DNA of 64,000 nt from Halosolutus amylolyticus (GCF_023566055.1 NZ_JALIQP010000003.1:1-64000); one strand, 5' to 3'. Positions 1 through 8,313 are shown, counted from the first letter of the stretch. Numbers and translations: made by a program. The notes: a model not told the origin generated them from the letters alone.

Positions 1-147
1 CGCCGATGAGCGGCGCTCCTTCGCTCTCTCAACTGCACCTCCACTCACTGGATCAATTACTCCGTCACTTTCGGTGACGAAGCAATCTGTTTCAGCTTGT
101 TCTACATCTTGGTTCGGCAACGACTGTTCAGGGCGGGGAGGATGTCA
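1..147 (+). mobile_element. Probable right end of an IS200/IS605 (TnpB-type) element, cut by the window edge
   Basis: The segment has lower GC than its surroundings and no recognisable gene. It ends in GGGGAGGATGTCA (135-147). The same GGAGGATGTCA ending closes the MITE-like element at 43562-43837, next to a perfect hairpin. Endings of this kind are, as I remember, typical of the right ends of haloarchaeal IS200/IS605 elements. No transposase or TnpB coding sequence is visible, so only the 3' terminal part would lie in the window. The terminal TCA, read on the other strand, is the TGA stop codon of the ArsR-like gene. The identification rests on the short shared ending and on memory of the family. 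Confidence 0.35.
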
Positions 148-558
148 AGGGCGGGGCATCTCTTCGATCTCTCGAATTCGCGGCGTCTTTTCGACTGCCA
201 GGTACTGGCGCTTCCACGCCTCTTCGGGGAACAGGCCGTTGCGATCGAACAGGTCGCGCGCGTCCTCGGTGAGTTCGTAGAACTTGTAGGGGTAGTCCCG
301 GAGCCGTTCGCCCGTCTCGAACTCACGTTCGCGGACGACGCCGACGCTTTCCAGCGTTCGGAGGTGCCGGCGGATGGCGTCGTCGCTCAGGGGCGGGTTC
401 ATGTAGTCCAGTTCCTCGACGCTGGGCATCCCCTTCGGGTGACCGACGACGTCCGCGAGGATGTCGGCCCGTTTCTTGTCGGTCGCCTTCTGGAGGGCCC
501 GCCACGCATCGAACCCCGTCGATCCCTCCTGACCCGGGTCGGCCGTCTCGGGTATCAT
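145..558 (-). CDS. ArsR-like winged-helix transcriptional regulator
   Basis: This 137-residue protein is a predicted DNA-binding regulator. Residues from about 10 to 80 read as a winged helix-turn-helix: an N-terminal helix (WRALQKATDKKRADILADVV), a two-helix segment beginning MPSVEELDYMNPPLSDDAIR, and a wing (GVVREREFETGERLRDYP). The C-terminal part is charged and helical. I chose the ATG at 558 (MIPETADPGQ); a longer frame reaches 654 but its extra residues are basic and AT-rich in origin. The ligand and target genes cannot be inferred. The stop codon falls in the terminal bases of an apparent IS200/IS605 end, so the native C-terminus may have been altered. The frame stays open beyond the stop to the window edge. 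Confidence 0.8.
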   Translation of the reverse strand: MIPETADPGQEGSTGFDAWRALQKATDKKRADILADVVGHPKGMPSVEELDYMNPPLSDDAIRRHLRTLESVGVVREREFETGERLRDYPYKFYELTEDARDLFDRNGLFPEEAWKRQYLAVEKTPRIREIEEMPRP

Positions 559-685
559 ACGTCTCCATAGGGGCGCCAGCATCATAAACACTCGCATCGA
601 AATGAGGCTAGATGCACAAATGAATCTACAACTAATTCGACGGAAAACGAACAATTAATGTGACTACCGAAACCTCGATCGAACG

Positions 686-1306
686 ATGAACACGGACGGC
701 GGGCCCGACTTCGGGAGGCGAGACGAGTCCGAGGGGCGCGAGGGCGCCGAGATACCGACTGAGGAGGAGATTCTGTCCGAGATCGAGTCAGTCACGCTCA
801 CGCCGAGCGAGCACCAGCGGATCAAGGACGTCGTTACCGGCGAGGCGATGGACCGCATCAAGGGCCACGATCGGCGGTACCTGATCGCGGGAGCGGGCGG
901 GGAGACTGGGGCCGCGACGCGACGGACGATGGTTCGCGACCTGCTCGACGCGCGGACCGATCCGCCGGCGGTCGCCCTTCGACTGGAGGATTTCGACCTC
1001 ACGCCCGAAGACATCAGGCTCTGGCACCGCGTCTTCGACATCCTCTGCGGACGGGCGACGCACATCGTCACCGTGCTCGAAGACTTCGACGGCGGCTACG
1101 TCTGGGAACTGGGGCTGTTGTTCGCCCCCTCGTACCGCGACCACGTGTGGGTGTTGAAGCGCCGCTACCCGGACGAAGGGATCGAACGCGAGCGGTACGA
1201 CAACGGGATGGCGGCCTCGCACGTCAAACTCCTCCTCACCGGTGATCGCTGTCACGAGTGGGTCGACGTCGACGAACTGCGGGACGTCGTCGACGAGATT
1301 CCCTGA
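686..1306 (+). CDS. Haloarchaeal protein of unknown function with a WELG motif
   Basis: The 206-residue soluble protein is not a family I can name with certainty. After a charged N-terminus of about 60 residues comes a Rossmann-like region: a beta strand with glycines (YLIAGAGGETG, about 70-80), then a second core with THIVTVLEDF, GGYVWELGLLFA and HVWVLKRRY (about 130-170). An acidic residue inside a WELG-type motif followed by a hydrophobic strand resembles TIR-like and nucleoside 2-deoxyribosyltransferase-like folds, where that Glu is catalytic. This fold suggestion is inference. The ATG at 686 has an AT-rich promoter-like stretch about 30 nt upstream. The neighbours are regulators, which do not explain its role. 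Confidence 0.75.
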   Translation: MNTDGGPDFGRRDESEGREGAEIPTEEEILSEIESVTLTPSEHQRIKDVVTGEAMDRIKGHDRRYLIAGAGGETGAATRRTMVRDLLDARTDPPAVALRLEDFDLTPEDIRLWHRVFDILCGRATHIVTVLEDFDGGYVWELGLLFAPSYRDHVWVLKRRYPDEGIERERYDNGMAASHVKLLLTGDRCHEWVDVDELRDVVDEIP

Positions 1307-1334
1307 GGAGATTCGCGCGATCGTCGTTCCCTCG

Positions 1335-1748
1335 TCACCCCAACTCCTCGTCCAGAATCAGCCGCGTCTTGGTGCTCACGACTTCCTCCTGGTCCCGCGC
1401 TTTCGTGATCAGATCGTTGACCCCGCGCGTGTCCGCGGCGTCGACCACGAGAACGATGTCCTGTTCGCCCGAAACCATCCAGACGAAGTCGACCTCGTCC
1501 CACTCGGCCATCCGCTCGGAGACGGCTTTGGTGTCGACGTCGACCGCGACGCTGATCTCGAGCATCGCCTGTACGTTCCCGGTCCGGGTCGAGATGGTAA
1601 AGCGTTCGATGACGTCGTCGTCCATCATCCGCTCGACGCGATTGCGGACGGTGCCTTCGCTCGTCCCGACCTCGTCTGCGATCTCCGTGTACGGCGTTCG
1701 GGCGTCACGCCGGAGAATATCGAGGATCTGTCGGTCCAGGTCGTCCAT
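1335..1748 (-). CDS. lrp: Lrp/AsnC family transcriptional regulator
   Basis: The 137-residue protein has the standard Lrp architecture. An N-terminal helix-turn-helix (MDDLDRQILDILRRDARTPY, then EIADEVGTSEGTVRNRVERM) is followed by a ligand-binding RAM domain (about 60-135) with the alternating beta strands AMLEISVAVDVD and QDIVLVVDAAD. Such proteins form octamers or dimers that sense amino acids. The gene is divergent from carA with 102 bp between the starts, and a perfect palindrome lies in that gap. Control of carbamoyl-phosphate (arginine/pyrimidine) supply and of its own promoter is therefore likely but not shown. Length is normal for the family. Confidence 0.93.
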   Translation of the reverse strand: MDDLDRQILDILRRDARTPYTEIADEVGTSEGTVRNRVERMMDDDVIERFTISTRTGNVQAMLEISVAVDVDTKAVSERMAEWDEVDFVWMVSGEQDIVLVVDAADTRGVNDLITKARDQEEVVSTKTRLILDEELG

Positions 1749-1784
1749 GGAGATGCGTGACTACGCGTGTCCCGCACTTACCGA

Positions 1785-1799
1785 TTACGAATTTCGTAA
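1785..1799. promoter_or_regulatory. Palindrome between lrp and carA, candidate Lrp operator
   Basis: TTACGAATTTCGTAA is a perfect 15-bp palindrome around position 1792, with the core TACGA-N3-TCGTA. That core matches the motif I remember for haloarchaeal Lrp-type regulators. It lies 36 nt upstream of the lrp start and 51 nt upstream of the carA start, so one bound oligomer could act on both promoters. A TTCGTA half-like sequence also lies directly before the carA ATG. Confidence 0.55.
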
Positions 1800-1850
1800 C
1801 TCAGCTTCGAAGACAACACTTATGCCGGTAGGATCAATACGTAGTTCGTA

Positions 1851-2927
1851 ATGACACCAGCCTACGTTGCACTGGAGGGCGGCCACGTAATCGAGGGGCG
1901 TGGTCGTGCTCCGGGAACGGCTCGTGGCGAACTGGTTTTCACGACGGCCTACACCGGTTACGAGGAGAGCCTGACCGATCCGTCCTACGAGGAACAGGTC
2001 CTGACGTTCTCGTACCCGCTGATCGGCAACTACGGCGTCCGGGAAGAACGGTTCGAGTCCGACCGCGTCCACCCGCGTGCGGTCCTCGCCCGCGAACTCA
2101 CCGAGGACGTCGCCGAGTGGCTCGAGAGCGAAGGCGTCCCCGCGATCGATCACCTCGACACGCGAGAGGTCGTCACCGACATCCGCGACGGCGGCGCCAT
2201 GAAGTGCGGGATCGCCGTCGGCGAGGACGTCACCGAGGCGGACGCCCTCGCGGAACTCGAGGAGTGCAAGGCGATGAGCGACCACACCGAGATCGGCGCG
2301 CAGGTCAGCGTCGACGAGACGGTCGTCCACGGCGCGGACAACGACGGCGAGACCGTCGCGCTGGTCGACTGCGGCGCGAAGGGGTCGATCGTCGACTCGC
2401 TGCTCGAGCGCGACGCGACCGTCCACGTCTTCCCGCACGACGCGACGCCCGCGGACGTCGAGGCCGTCGACCCCGACGTCCTGTTCATCTCGAACGGACC
2501 CGGCGACCCCGCGAACTACGAGGAAGCGATCGCGCTCGTCGAGGCGTTCGTCGAGGACACGCCCGTCGCCGGCATCTGTCTCGGCCAGCAGATCGTCGCC
2601 GAGGCGCTCGGCGGCACCACCGAGAAGATGACCTTCGGCCACCGCGGCGTCAACCAGCCGGTCCTCGACCTCGAGTCGGGCCGGGTCGTCATGACGACCC
2701 AGAATCACGGCTACACCGTCGCCGACCCTGGTGAGCACCTCGAGGTCACGCAGATCAACGTCAACGACGACACCCCCGAAGGAATCGACGGCATCGAGTA
2801 CGACGTCATCACCCGCCAGTACCACCCCGAGGCCAACCCCGGACCGGAGGACACCCTCGACTTCTTCGACGACGTCCTCGCGATGGCGGACGGGCAGAGC
2901 CAGCGAGCCGTTCCCGCCGACGACTGA
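1851..2927 (+). CDS. carA: Carbamoyl-phosphate synthase small (glutaminase) subunit
   Basis: The 358-residue protein hydrolyses glutamine and passes ammonia to the CarB subunit for carbamoyl phosphate, the precursor of arginine and pyrimidines. The N-terminal CPSase domain (AYVALEGGHVIEGRG, TGYEESLTDPSY, FSYPLIGNYGV) covers about 1-150. The class I glutamine amidotransferase domain follows, with the nucleophile in AGICLGQQ (Cys near 243) and the catalytic pair in YHPEANPGPED (near 324). Length and order are those of a complete CarA. CarB is not adjacent. The ATG at 1851 lies about 30 nt after a TATA-like ACTTATG, so the transcript is probably leaderless. It is divergent from the Lrp gene. Confidence 0.97.
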   Translation: MTPAYVALEGGHVIEGRGRAPGTARGELVFTTAYTGYEESLTDPSYEEQVLTFSYPLIGNYGVREERFESDRVHPRAVLARELTEDVAEWLESEGVPAIDHLDTREVVTDIRDGGAMKCGIAVGEDVTEADALAELEECKAMSDHTEIGAQVSVDETVVHGADNDGETVALVDCGAKGSIVDSLLERDATVHVFPHDATPADVEAVDPDVLFISNGPGDPANYEEAIALVEAFVEDTPVAGICLGQQIVAEALGGTTEKMTFGHRGVNQPVLDLESGRVVMTTQNHGYTVADPGEHLEVTQINVNDDTPEGIDGIEYDVITRQYHPEANPGPEDTLDFFDDVLAMADGQSQRAVPADD

Positions 2928-3563
2928 TTCTCTCGTCGCCAGTTGATTCCGCCGCTGGACGTTTCATCACGGTTCGATCGGCGAGTGGCCACGCTGTCGT
3001 TCGGCGCTCTGCCCGGAGTGTCTGGACAGATAGCTATTCCGAGAGATTCCGTTTAGTATCGGACTATATATGAAAATGGGGCCCTCGAATCTGCGTTCAG
3101 AGATTCGACGATAGAGCCATATTAGTTGCAATTAACTGCATATTTCCAGTTTCGTTCGTCCGCTCCACCATCTACTATCGATTCTCGCTTGTACTGCGTT
3201 TGTAGGTGTTCTGGTTCGTTATACTACCGACTGGCACCTCCATTCCAGAAGTGATTGATATACAATATATCTAGATCTATTTTGTAATACCAATCTGTCA
3301 CATATGGTCGTCGATACGAGAGCTCGGTTGGAGAACTGAACTCCACTCCCGGTATTTTACAGAGGTACGGACGTAATTGGATGGTCGTTCGAACGGGACC
3401 GCTGTGGAGGTACTCCGTCGACCGATCGCGTTCCGCACAGCCGAACACCGGGTCACGAGCGGCGTCGTTCTTGCGACGAACTGGCGATTTCGGCTCTCGA
3501 CCGATCGACAGTCGGGCGAGTTGCGCGTTGTCGTGGTCCGTGTTCTGTGATACCAGACACGGC
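2928..3563. other. Low-GC gap without a convincing gene
   Basis: This 636-bp stretch between the convergent carA and iclR genes is much richer in A and T than the genes around it. I find no ORF with haloarchaeal codon use. It contains a TATA-like ACTATATATG at 3064-3073 and a hairpin with perfect 8-bp arms (TCGAATCT 3085-3092, AGATTCGA 3101-3108), which could be a terminator or part of a small RNA. It marks the left border of the catabolic region. Confidence 0.6.
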
Positions 3564-4328
3564 TTAGCTGTACGTCGTTCTGATCGTGATGACGCGGGCG
3601 CTTCGCTGGACCTGCTCGGGGAGGTCGCTCTCGTGGACGGTGTCGTCGATGCGCGTCGTCGGAACCGAGACGCTGATCGAACCCAGCACGTCGCCGTCGT
3701 CGGTGAGAATCGGCGCTCCCACTGCGCGCATCCCCTCGATTCGCTCTTCGTGATTCAACGCGTACCCGCGCTCGCGGACCGCCTCGAGTTCGGCCAGGAA
3801 CTCCGACCGGTCGGTGATCGTGTGTTCGGTTCGTTCCTGGAGACCGACGGTCTCGAGGTACGTCTCGAGGTCGTCGTCGGGAACGTGGGCGAGATAGGAT
3901 TTCCCGACGGCGGTACAGTGGAGATCGACGGTGCTCCCGATGTGCGAGTCGGTCTGGACGGCCTGTTCACCCGCCGTCTGGTAGATGTAGACCCCACGAA
4001 GGTTCTCGGCGACCATCACCTGACACCGTTCGCCCGTCGACTGTGCGAGCTGGTCGGCTTCCGACTTGGCCGCCTCGTAGAGGTTGTACCTGGATCGGGC
4101 CTGGTGTCCGAGTTCGAGAAACTTGAGGCCAAGTCGATACGTCCCGCCCACTTTGACGACGTAGCCGAGCGATTCGAGGGTCGTCAGGTGGCCGTGCGCG
4201 GTGCTCTTCGAGACTGATAGGGCAGTCGCGATGTCGGTGATGCCGGCGCCGTCGTTGTCGCGAACGTACTCGAGAACGTCGAACGCGGTTTTCACCGATC
4301 GAATCCCGTCCGATGTGCCGTCTTCCAT
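3564..4328 (-). CDS. IclR family transcriptional regulator
   Basis: The 255-residue protein has the IclR layout: an N-terminal winged helix (SVKTAFDVLEYVRDN to GYVVKVGGTYRLG, about 10-70) and a C-terminal GAF-like effector domain (SEADQLAQSTGERCQVMVAE; the conserved LHCTAVGKSYLAH; RGYALNHEERIEGMRAVGAP). IclR proteins usually control aromatic- or organic-acid catabolic operons next to them. This one is divergent from the flavoprotein gene at 4670 and heads the catabolic cluster, so it is the likely local regulator. I chose the ATG at 4328 (MEDGTSDG); the frame extends to 4538, but the extra residues are arginine-rich and unlike the family. Confidence 0.93.
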   Translation of the reverse strand: MEDGTSDGIRSVKTAFDVLEYVRDNDGAGITDIATALSVSKSTAHGHLTTLESLGYVVKVGGTYRLGLKFLELGHQARSRYNLYEAAKSEADQLAQSTGERCQVMVAENLRGVYIYQTAGEQAVQTDSHIGSTVDLHCTAVGKSYLAHVPDDDLETYLETVGLQERTEHTITDRSEFLAELEAVRERGYALNHEERIEGMRAVGAPILTDDGDVLGSISVSVPTTRIDDTVHESDLPEQVQRSARVITIRTTYS

Positions 4329-4669
4329 GGTTTCCGTTCGGGGCGGACGCCCAAAGTTCTTTCTAGCCGAACTGCCGTTCGCCACCCCGGAACGACGACG
4401 CCGTCGGCCGGCCGGTCGATCGCTCGAACCGGTCCCGTTCCAGAAACTCGAGCGGTCGTGTGCAGTGTTTTCACGCGCCTCGTGCGGCGATCGCAGCCGT
4501 CCGGTTACGCGCCGGAGACGCCCGACTCGACCGCTCACCGCCGGGCCGTTCCGCTCTGCCGAATCCGAGAGGGTTCGGTCGCCACCGATCGCGTCGAGAA
4601 TCCGGTTGCGTCCGGCGGTTCGCTGGGTGAGATAAGTTTACATAGTGGTAGGACCACCATCGGGGTGTA
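4329..4669. other. Divergent intergenic region iclR / flavoprotein
   Basis: This 341-bp gap separates the start codons of the IclR regulator and the flavoprotein dehydrogenase. It holds their promoters and no gene that I can support; apparent ORFs here are arginine-rich shadows. The only clear signals are the TATA box and palindrome at 4635-4657. Confidence 0.6.
4635..4657 (+). promoter_or_regulatory. TATA box and overlapping palindromic operator candidate for the flavoprotein gene
   Basis: A TATA-like AGTTTACAT (4635-4643) lies about 30 nt before the ATG at 4670. Directly after it is GTGGTAGGACCAC (4645-4657), a perfect inverted repeat with 5-bp arms and a 3-nt spacer. A factor bound there would cover the space between TATA box and transcription start and block initiation. 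The divergent IclR protein is the obvious candidate, by inference. Confidence 0.5.
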
Positions 4670-6109
4670 ATGCCTGCGGAGCTAGGGAACCGGACGATCG
4701 ACGACTCGACACCGGAAGTACTCGACGTCGCGGACGTGACGTTCGACGTCGAAACCGACGTTCTCGTCGCCGGGGGTGGCGGAACGGGACTGGTCGCGGC
4801 GCTCGCGGCCGCGGAACGAACGGGCGGCACGGTGACCGTCCTCGAGAAGTCACACCGACTGGGGGGAAATACGTCGCTTTCGACCGGCATGATCCCGGCC
4901 GCTGGAACCCGGTTCCAGCGCGACGCGGGGATCGACGAGACGCCCGCGGACATGGCCCGGGACATCCTCGAGAAGAACGACTACGAGGCCGACGAGGAGA
5001 TGGTTCGCCACCTCTGTACCGAGAGCACGAACCTGATCCACTGGCTGGTCGACGACTGGGACATCACGCTGCAGTTCGTCGACGACTTCACCTACCCGCA
5101 ACACTCGACCTATCGGATGCACGCCCCGCCGGGCCGGAACGGCGAGAACCTGGTCGCGGAACTGGCCGATCGGATCGAGGCGACGGACAACGTCGAACTC
5201 CTCAAACACACGCCCGTCAGGAAACTCGTCGCCGACGGGGACGCAGTGGTCGGGGCCGTCGCCGGCGAGACCCACGAGGAGGTGATCGGCGCGCGGAAGG
5301 TGATCCTCGCGACCGACGGGTTCGCCGGGAACCGGCGGATGGTCGACCGAAACTGCGGGCAGATCGCCGACGCGCTCTACTTCGGGTCGGACGGGAACAC
5401 CGGCGACGGCATCCGCTGGGGGGCCGCACTCGACGCCGAACTCGCCTGCATGGACTCCTACCAGGGCCACGCGACCGTCGTCCAGGGGACGGGTGCGCTC
5501 TCGACGTACGCCGTCATCATGAACGGCGGCTTTCTCGTCAACGAGGACGGCGATCGGTTCGGTAACGAGGCCAAGGGGTACTCCGCGCTGGCGATCGACG
5601 TCGTCGAACAGCCGGACAACGTCGCTTACGAGATCTTCGACGAGCGAATCTTCGAGAAACTCGAGGGCGAGTTCGACGACTTCGACGAGGCGGTCGAACT
5701 CGGCTCGTACGTCAGCGCGCCCGACGTCGAGTCGCTCGCAGAACGGCTCGGCTGCGACCCCGACTCGACCGCCGAGGCGCTCGAGACGTACAACGAGGCC
5801 GTCCGCAACGACGAACCCGACTCGGTCGGCCGGGTCGACGGTCGATCGGTTCTCGAACCGCCGTTCTACGGAGCGACCGTCACCGGATCGCTGTTTCACA
5901 CACAGGGCGGACTCGTCGTCGACGAGCACGCCAGGGTACAGACGACGGACGGCGGCGTCGTGGGGAACCTCTACGCGGGCGGCGGGACGGCCGTCGGCAT
6001 CAGCGGGCACGGGCCCGGCGGCTACCTGAGCGGCAACGGACTCACCACGGCGCTCGGCCTCGGACGGCTCGCCGGGATGCACGCGGGGGCGACGATCGAT
6101 GCCGAGTAA
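4670..6109 (+). CDS. FAD-dependent oxidoreductase, fumarate reductase / 3-ketosteroid dehydrogenase-like
   Basis: The 479-residue flavoprotein belongs to the FAD_binding_2 superfamily, whose members add or remove hydrogen across a C-C bond next to a carbonyl. The dinucleotide-binding motif VAGGGGTGLVAALAA is at about 33-47, followed by EKSHRLGGNTSLSTG. The C-terminal FAD segment GLVVDEHARVQTTDGGVVGN and the closing GHGPGGYLSGNGLTTAL are complete. No signal peptide or membrane segment is seen, so it is cytoplasmic. It is the first gene after the IclR regulator and reads in the same direction as the amidase and imidase genes, so it probably acts on the same substrate. The substrate is unknown; desaturation of a succinate- or succinimide-like compound is conceivable. 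Confidence 0.88.
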   Translation: MPAELGNRTIDDSTPEVLDVADVTFDVETDVLVAGGGGTGLVAALAAAERTGGTVTVLEKSHRLGGNTSLSTGMIPAAGTRFQRDAGIDETPADMARDILEKNDYEADEEMVRHLCTESTNLIHWLVDDWDITLQFVDDFTYPQHSTYRMHAPPGRNGENLVAELADRIEATDNVELLKHTPVRKLVADGDAVVGAVAGETHEEVIGARKVILATDGFAGNRRMVDRNCGQIADALYFGSDGNTGDGIRWGAALDAELACMDSYQGHATVVQGTGALSTYAVIMNGGFLVNEDGDRFGNEAKGYSALAIDVVEQPDNVAYEIFDERIFEKLEGEFDDFDEAVELGSYVSAPDVESLAERLGCDPDSTAEALETYNEAVRNDEPDSVGRVDGRSVLEPPFYGATVTGSLFHTQGGLVVDEHARVQTTDGGVVGNLYAGGGTAVGISGHGPGGYLSGNGLTTALGLGRLAGMHAGATIDAE

Positions 6110-6221
6110 CCGGGACCGTGGATCGACGTCGGGGTCGCCTCGCCGATTGCAGCACGCGAGCGCCCGTGCCCGAGAGCGCGATCGATCGACGAACCGTCAG
6201 ATTTTGGAGCGGAGTACGCAA

Positions 6222-6229
6222 GTTTATAA
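6222..6229 (+). promoter_or_regulatory. TATA box of the amidase-imidase operon
   Basis: GTTTATAA is centred 28 nt before the ATG at 6254, the spacing expected for a leaderless haloarchaeal transcript. The amidase operon therefore has its own promoter in the 144-bp gap after the flavoprotein gene. Confidence 0.55.
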
Positions 6230-6253
6230 CCATCGACTCACACGATTTCTACT

Positions 6254-6925
6254 ATGACGGAACGTATCTGGGAGGACCTGCTCTCGGAGCAGGACCAGCG
6301 CGTCATCGAGAAGGCAGGGTACGACAAGGAAGGCGCCTCGTCGTGGGAATCCCGCGGCGCGGGGGAGAACCCGATGGTGCTGGTGATCGACGTCCAGCAG
6401 TTGATCGTCGGTGACGACGTGCCGATCCTCGAGGCCGTCGAGGAGCATCGGACCGCGATGGGCGAGATCGCCTGGGACGCCGTCGATCGGATCGAGGACT
6501 TCCTCGCGTTCGCCCGCGAGAACGACGTTCCGGTCGGCTACACGCGGGTGATCCCGAGTTCGTACGACGACCCGGACCACGAGGACCTCCGGATCGTCGA
6601 TCCCGTCGCGCCGGAACCGGACGACACCGTCATCGACAAGAGTTACGCGAGCGCGTTCTACGGGACGGACCTGCTGGCGCGGCTGAATCGCAACGATATC
6701 GACACGCTCGTCATCGTCGGCAACTCCACCAGCGGCTGCGTGCGGGCGACGACGGTCGACGCCCAGCAACACGGCTTCGACGTCGTGCTCCCCCAGGAGT
6801 GTATCTTCGATCGGATCGAGGCTTCCCACAAGATCGGCCTCCTCGACATGTGGATGAAGTACGCGGAAGTGCTCGAGACCGACGAGGTCGAGACGTACCT
6901 GCGGAACATGGGTGAGACGGCGTGA
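6254..6925 (+). CDS. Isochorismatase-family cysteine amidohydrolase (N-carbamoylsarcosine amidase / maleamate amidase type)
   Basis: The 223-residue enzyme has the complete triad of the isochorismatase-like hydrolases: Asp46 in VLVIDVQQL, Lys in VIDKSYASAFYGTDL (about 125), and Cys162 in NSTSGCVRATTVDA. The TSGCVRAT form is that of N-carbamoylsarcosine amidase and maleamate amidases, which split an amide or carbamoyl group and release ammonia. About 40 extra N-terminal residues precede the core, as in that subgroup. It overlaps the downstream hydantoinase/imidase gene by four bases (GTGA), so the two are cotranslated and probably act one after the other: ring opening, then hydrolysis of the open-chain amide. 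Confidence 0.9.
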   Translation: MTERIWEDLLSEQDQRVIEKAGYDKEGASSWESRGAGENPMVLVIDVQQLIVGDDVPILEAVEEHRTAMGEIAWDAVDRIEDFLAFARENDVPVGYTRVIPSSYDDPDHEDLRIVDPVAPEPDDTVIDKSYASAFYGTDLLARLNRNDIDTLVIVGNSTSGCVRATTVDAQQHGFDVVLPQECIFDRIEASHKIGLLDMWMKYAEVLETDEVETYLRNMGETA

Positions 6926-8313
6926 GCTACGAACTGGTCGTCACTGGCGGCACGCTCGTCACCGAGAACGGGCTTCTCGAGGCCGACGTCGCCGCCGAGG
7001 ACGGGCGGATCGCCGCGATCGGGAATCCCGGCTCGCTCGAGGGTGAGGAGGTCGTCGACGCCGACGGCAACCACGTCCTCCCCGGCGCGATCGATCCGCA
7101 CACCCACCACGGGATCTACAACTCGCTGGCCGAGGACGCGAACACCGAGAGCCGATCGGACCTCGTCGGCGGCGTGACGACGACCGGGAACTTCTTCCGC
7201 CGGCCGGGCGCCTACGCGGAGATCATGGACGACTACGTCGCGGCCGCCGAGGAGAACTACCGCCACGATTACTTCTTCTCGCTCGGCCTGCTCTCCTTCG
7301 ACCATATCGAGGAGATCCCGACGATCGTCGACGACCTCGGGATCACGACGTTCAAGTGGTACATGAACTACAAGTACGCCGCCAGCGAGAAGTTCGGCGT
7401 CGACTGCGAGATGCGCGACGACTTCGGGAGCCAGTTCATCGAGACCCTGGCCGAGCAGGACGTGGAGACGACGCTCGGCTACCACTCCGAGAACGTCGAG
7501 ATCACGAACGCGCTAGCGGGCGGAAACCCCTACGTCGAGACCGAAGCGAACGGCGACCCCGAGGAGGGGGACTACGGGGTCTTCGTCGAGGAGTTCCCGG
7601 ACTACGCGGAGGCCCAGAGCCTCGTCTCGGGGGCGAGTCTCGCCCGCCAGCACGATTACGACGACAGCTTCTACGCCGTCCACGTCAGCGCGGGCCGGAC
7701 GGCCGACGAACTCGCGACGCTCCAGGAGGCGGGCTACGACGTGACGGGGGAAACGTGCACGCACTACCTGACGCTGACGACCGAGGAGTGCGACGATCGG
7801 ATGAAGGTCAACCCGCCGGTCCGTAGCGCCGAGGACCAGGAGACGCTCTGGGAACGCCTCGCGGACGGAACCATCTCCTGTATCGGCACCGACCACTGCG
7901 CGAACACGACCGACGAGAAGATCGGCGACACGATCCGCGAGAGCAAACTCGGATTCCCCTCGAGCGCGACCATGCTCCCGCTGATCCTCTCGGAAGGGGT
8001 CGATGAGGGCCGGATCAGTCTCGAGCGCGCCGTCGAGGTGACCAGTACGAACACGGCGAAGGCGTGGAACCTCTACCCGAAGAAGGGGACCATTCGCGTC
8101 GGCAGCGACGCGGACCTCGTCGTCGTCGACCTGGACGAGACGAAGACGGTGACGCCCGACCTCCTCCAGAGCGTCGCGGACTACTCGATCTACGAGGGGC
8201 GGGACGTGACCGGCTGGCCGACGCACACGATCGTCGGCGGCGAGGTCGCCTACGAGGACGGCGAGGTGCTCGCCGAGCCCGGATCGGGAACCCACGTCGA
8301 CCGGCCGATTTAA
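6922..8313 (+). CDS. Dihydropyrimidinase/hydantoinase-family amidohydrolase (cyclic amide or imide hydrolase)
   Basis: The 463-residue enzyme has the full binuclear metal set of the D-hydantoinase family: His60 and His62 (AIDPHTHHG), the probable carboxylated Lys145 (TTFKWYMNYK), His188 (LGYHSENVE), His254 (YAVHVSAG) and Asp324 (IGTDHCAN). Members open hydantoins, dihydropyrimidines or cyclic imides. It starts at GTG 6922, overlapping the stop of the amidase gene. The pairing with a maleamate/carbamoylsarcosine-type amidase and with dehydratase and lyase genes downstream points to a cyclic imide or hydantoin whose carbon skeleton is then degraded. No other pyrimidine-degradation gene is nearby. 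The specific substrate is inference. Confidence 0.9.
   Translation: MSYELVVTGGTLVTENGLLEADVAAEDGRIAAIGNPGSLEGEEVVDADGNHVLPGAIDPHTHHGIYNSLAEDANTESRSDLVGGVTTTGNFFRRPGAYAEIMDDYVAAAEENYRHDYFFSLGLLSFDHIEEIPTIVDDLGITTFKWYMNYKYAASEKFGVDCEMRDDFGSQFIETLAEQDVETTLGYHSENVEITNALAGGNPYVETEANGDPEEGDYGVFVEEFPDYAEAQSLVSGASLARQHDYDDSFYAVHVSAGRTADELATLQEAGYDVTGETCTHYLTLTTEECDDRMKVNPPVRSAEDQETLWERLADGTISCIGTDHCANTTDEKIGDTIRESKLGFPSSATMLPLILSEGVDEGRISLERAVEVTSTNTAKAWNLYPKKGTIRVGSDADLVVVDLDETKTVTPDLLQSVADYSIYEGRDVTGWPTHTIVGGEVAYEDGEVLAEPGSGTHVDRPI

Noticed and set aside
74-570. Overlapping plus-strand frames covering the ArsR-like gene
   Set aside because: They are antisense to a recognisable winged-helix gene and give no family-like sequence.
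3224-3448. 74-codon minus-strand ORF in the AT-rich gap
   Set aside because: Codon use and composition are unlike haloarchaeal genes and nothing in it is recognisable.
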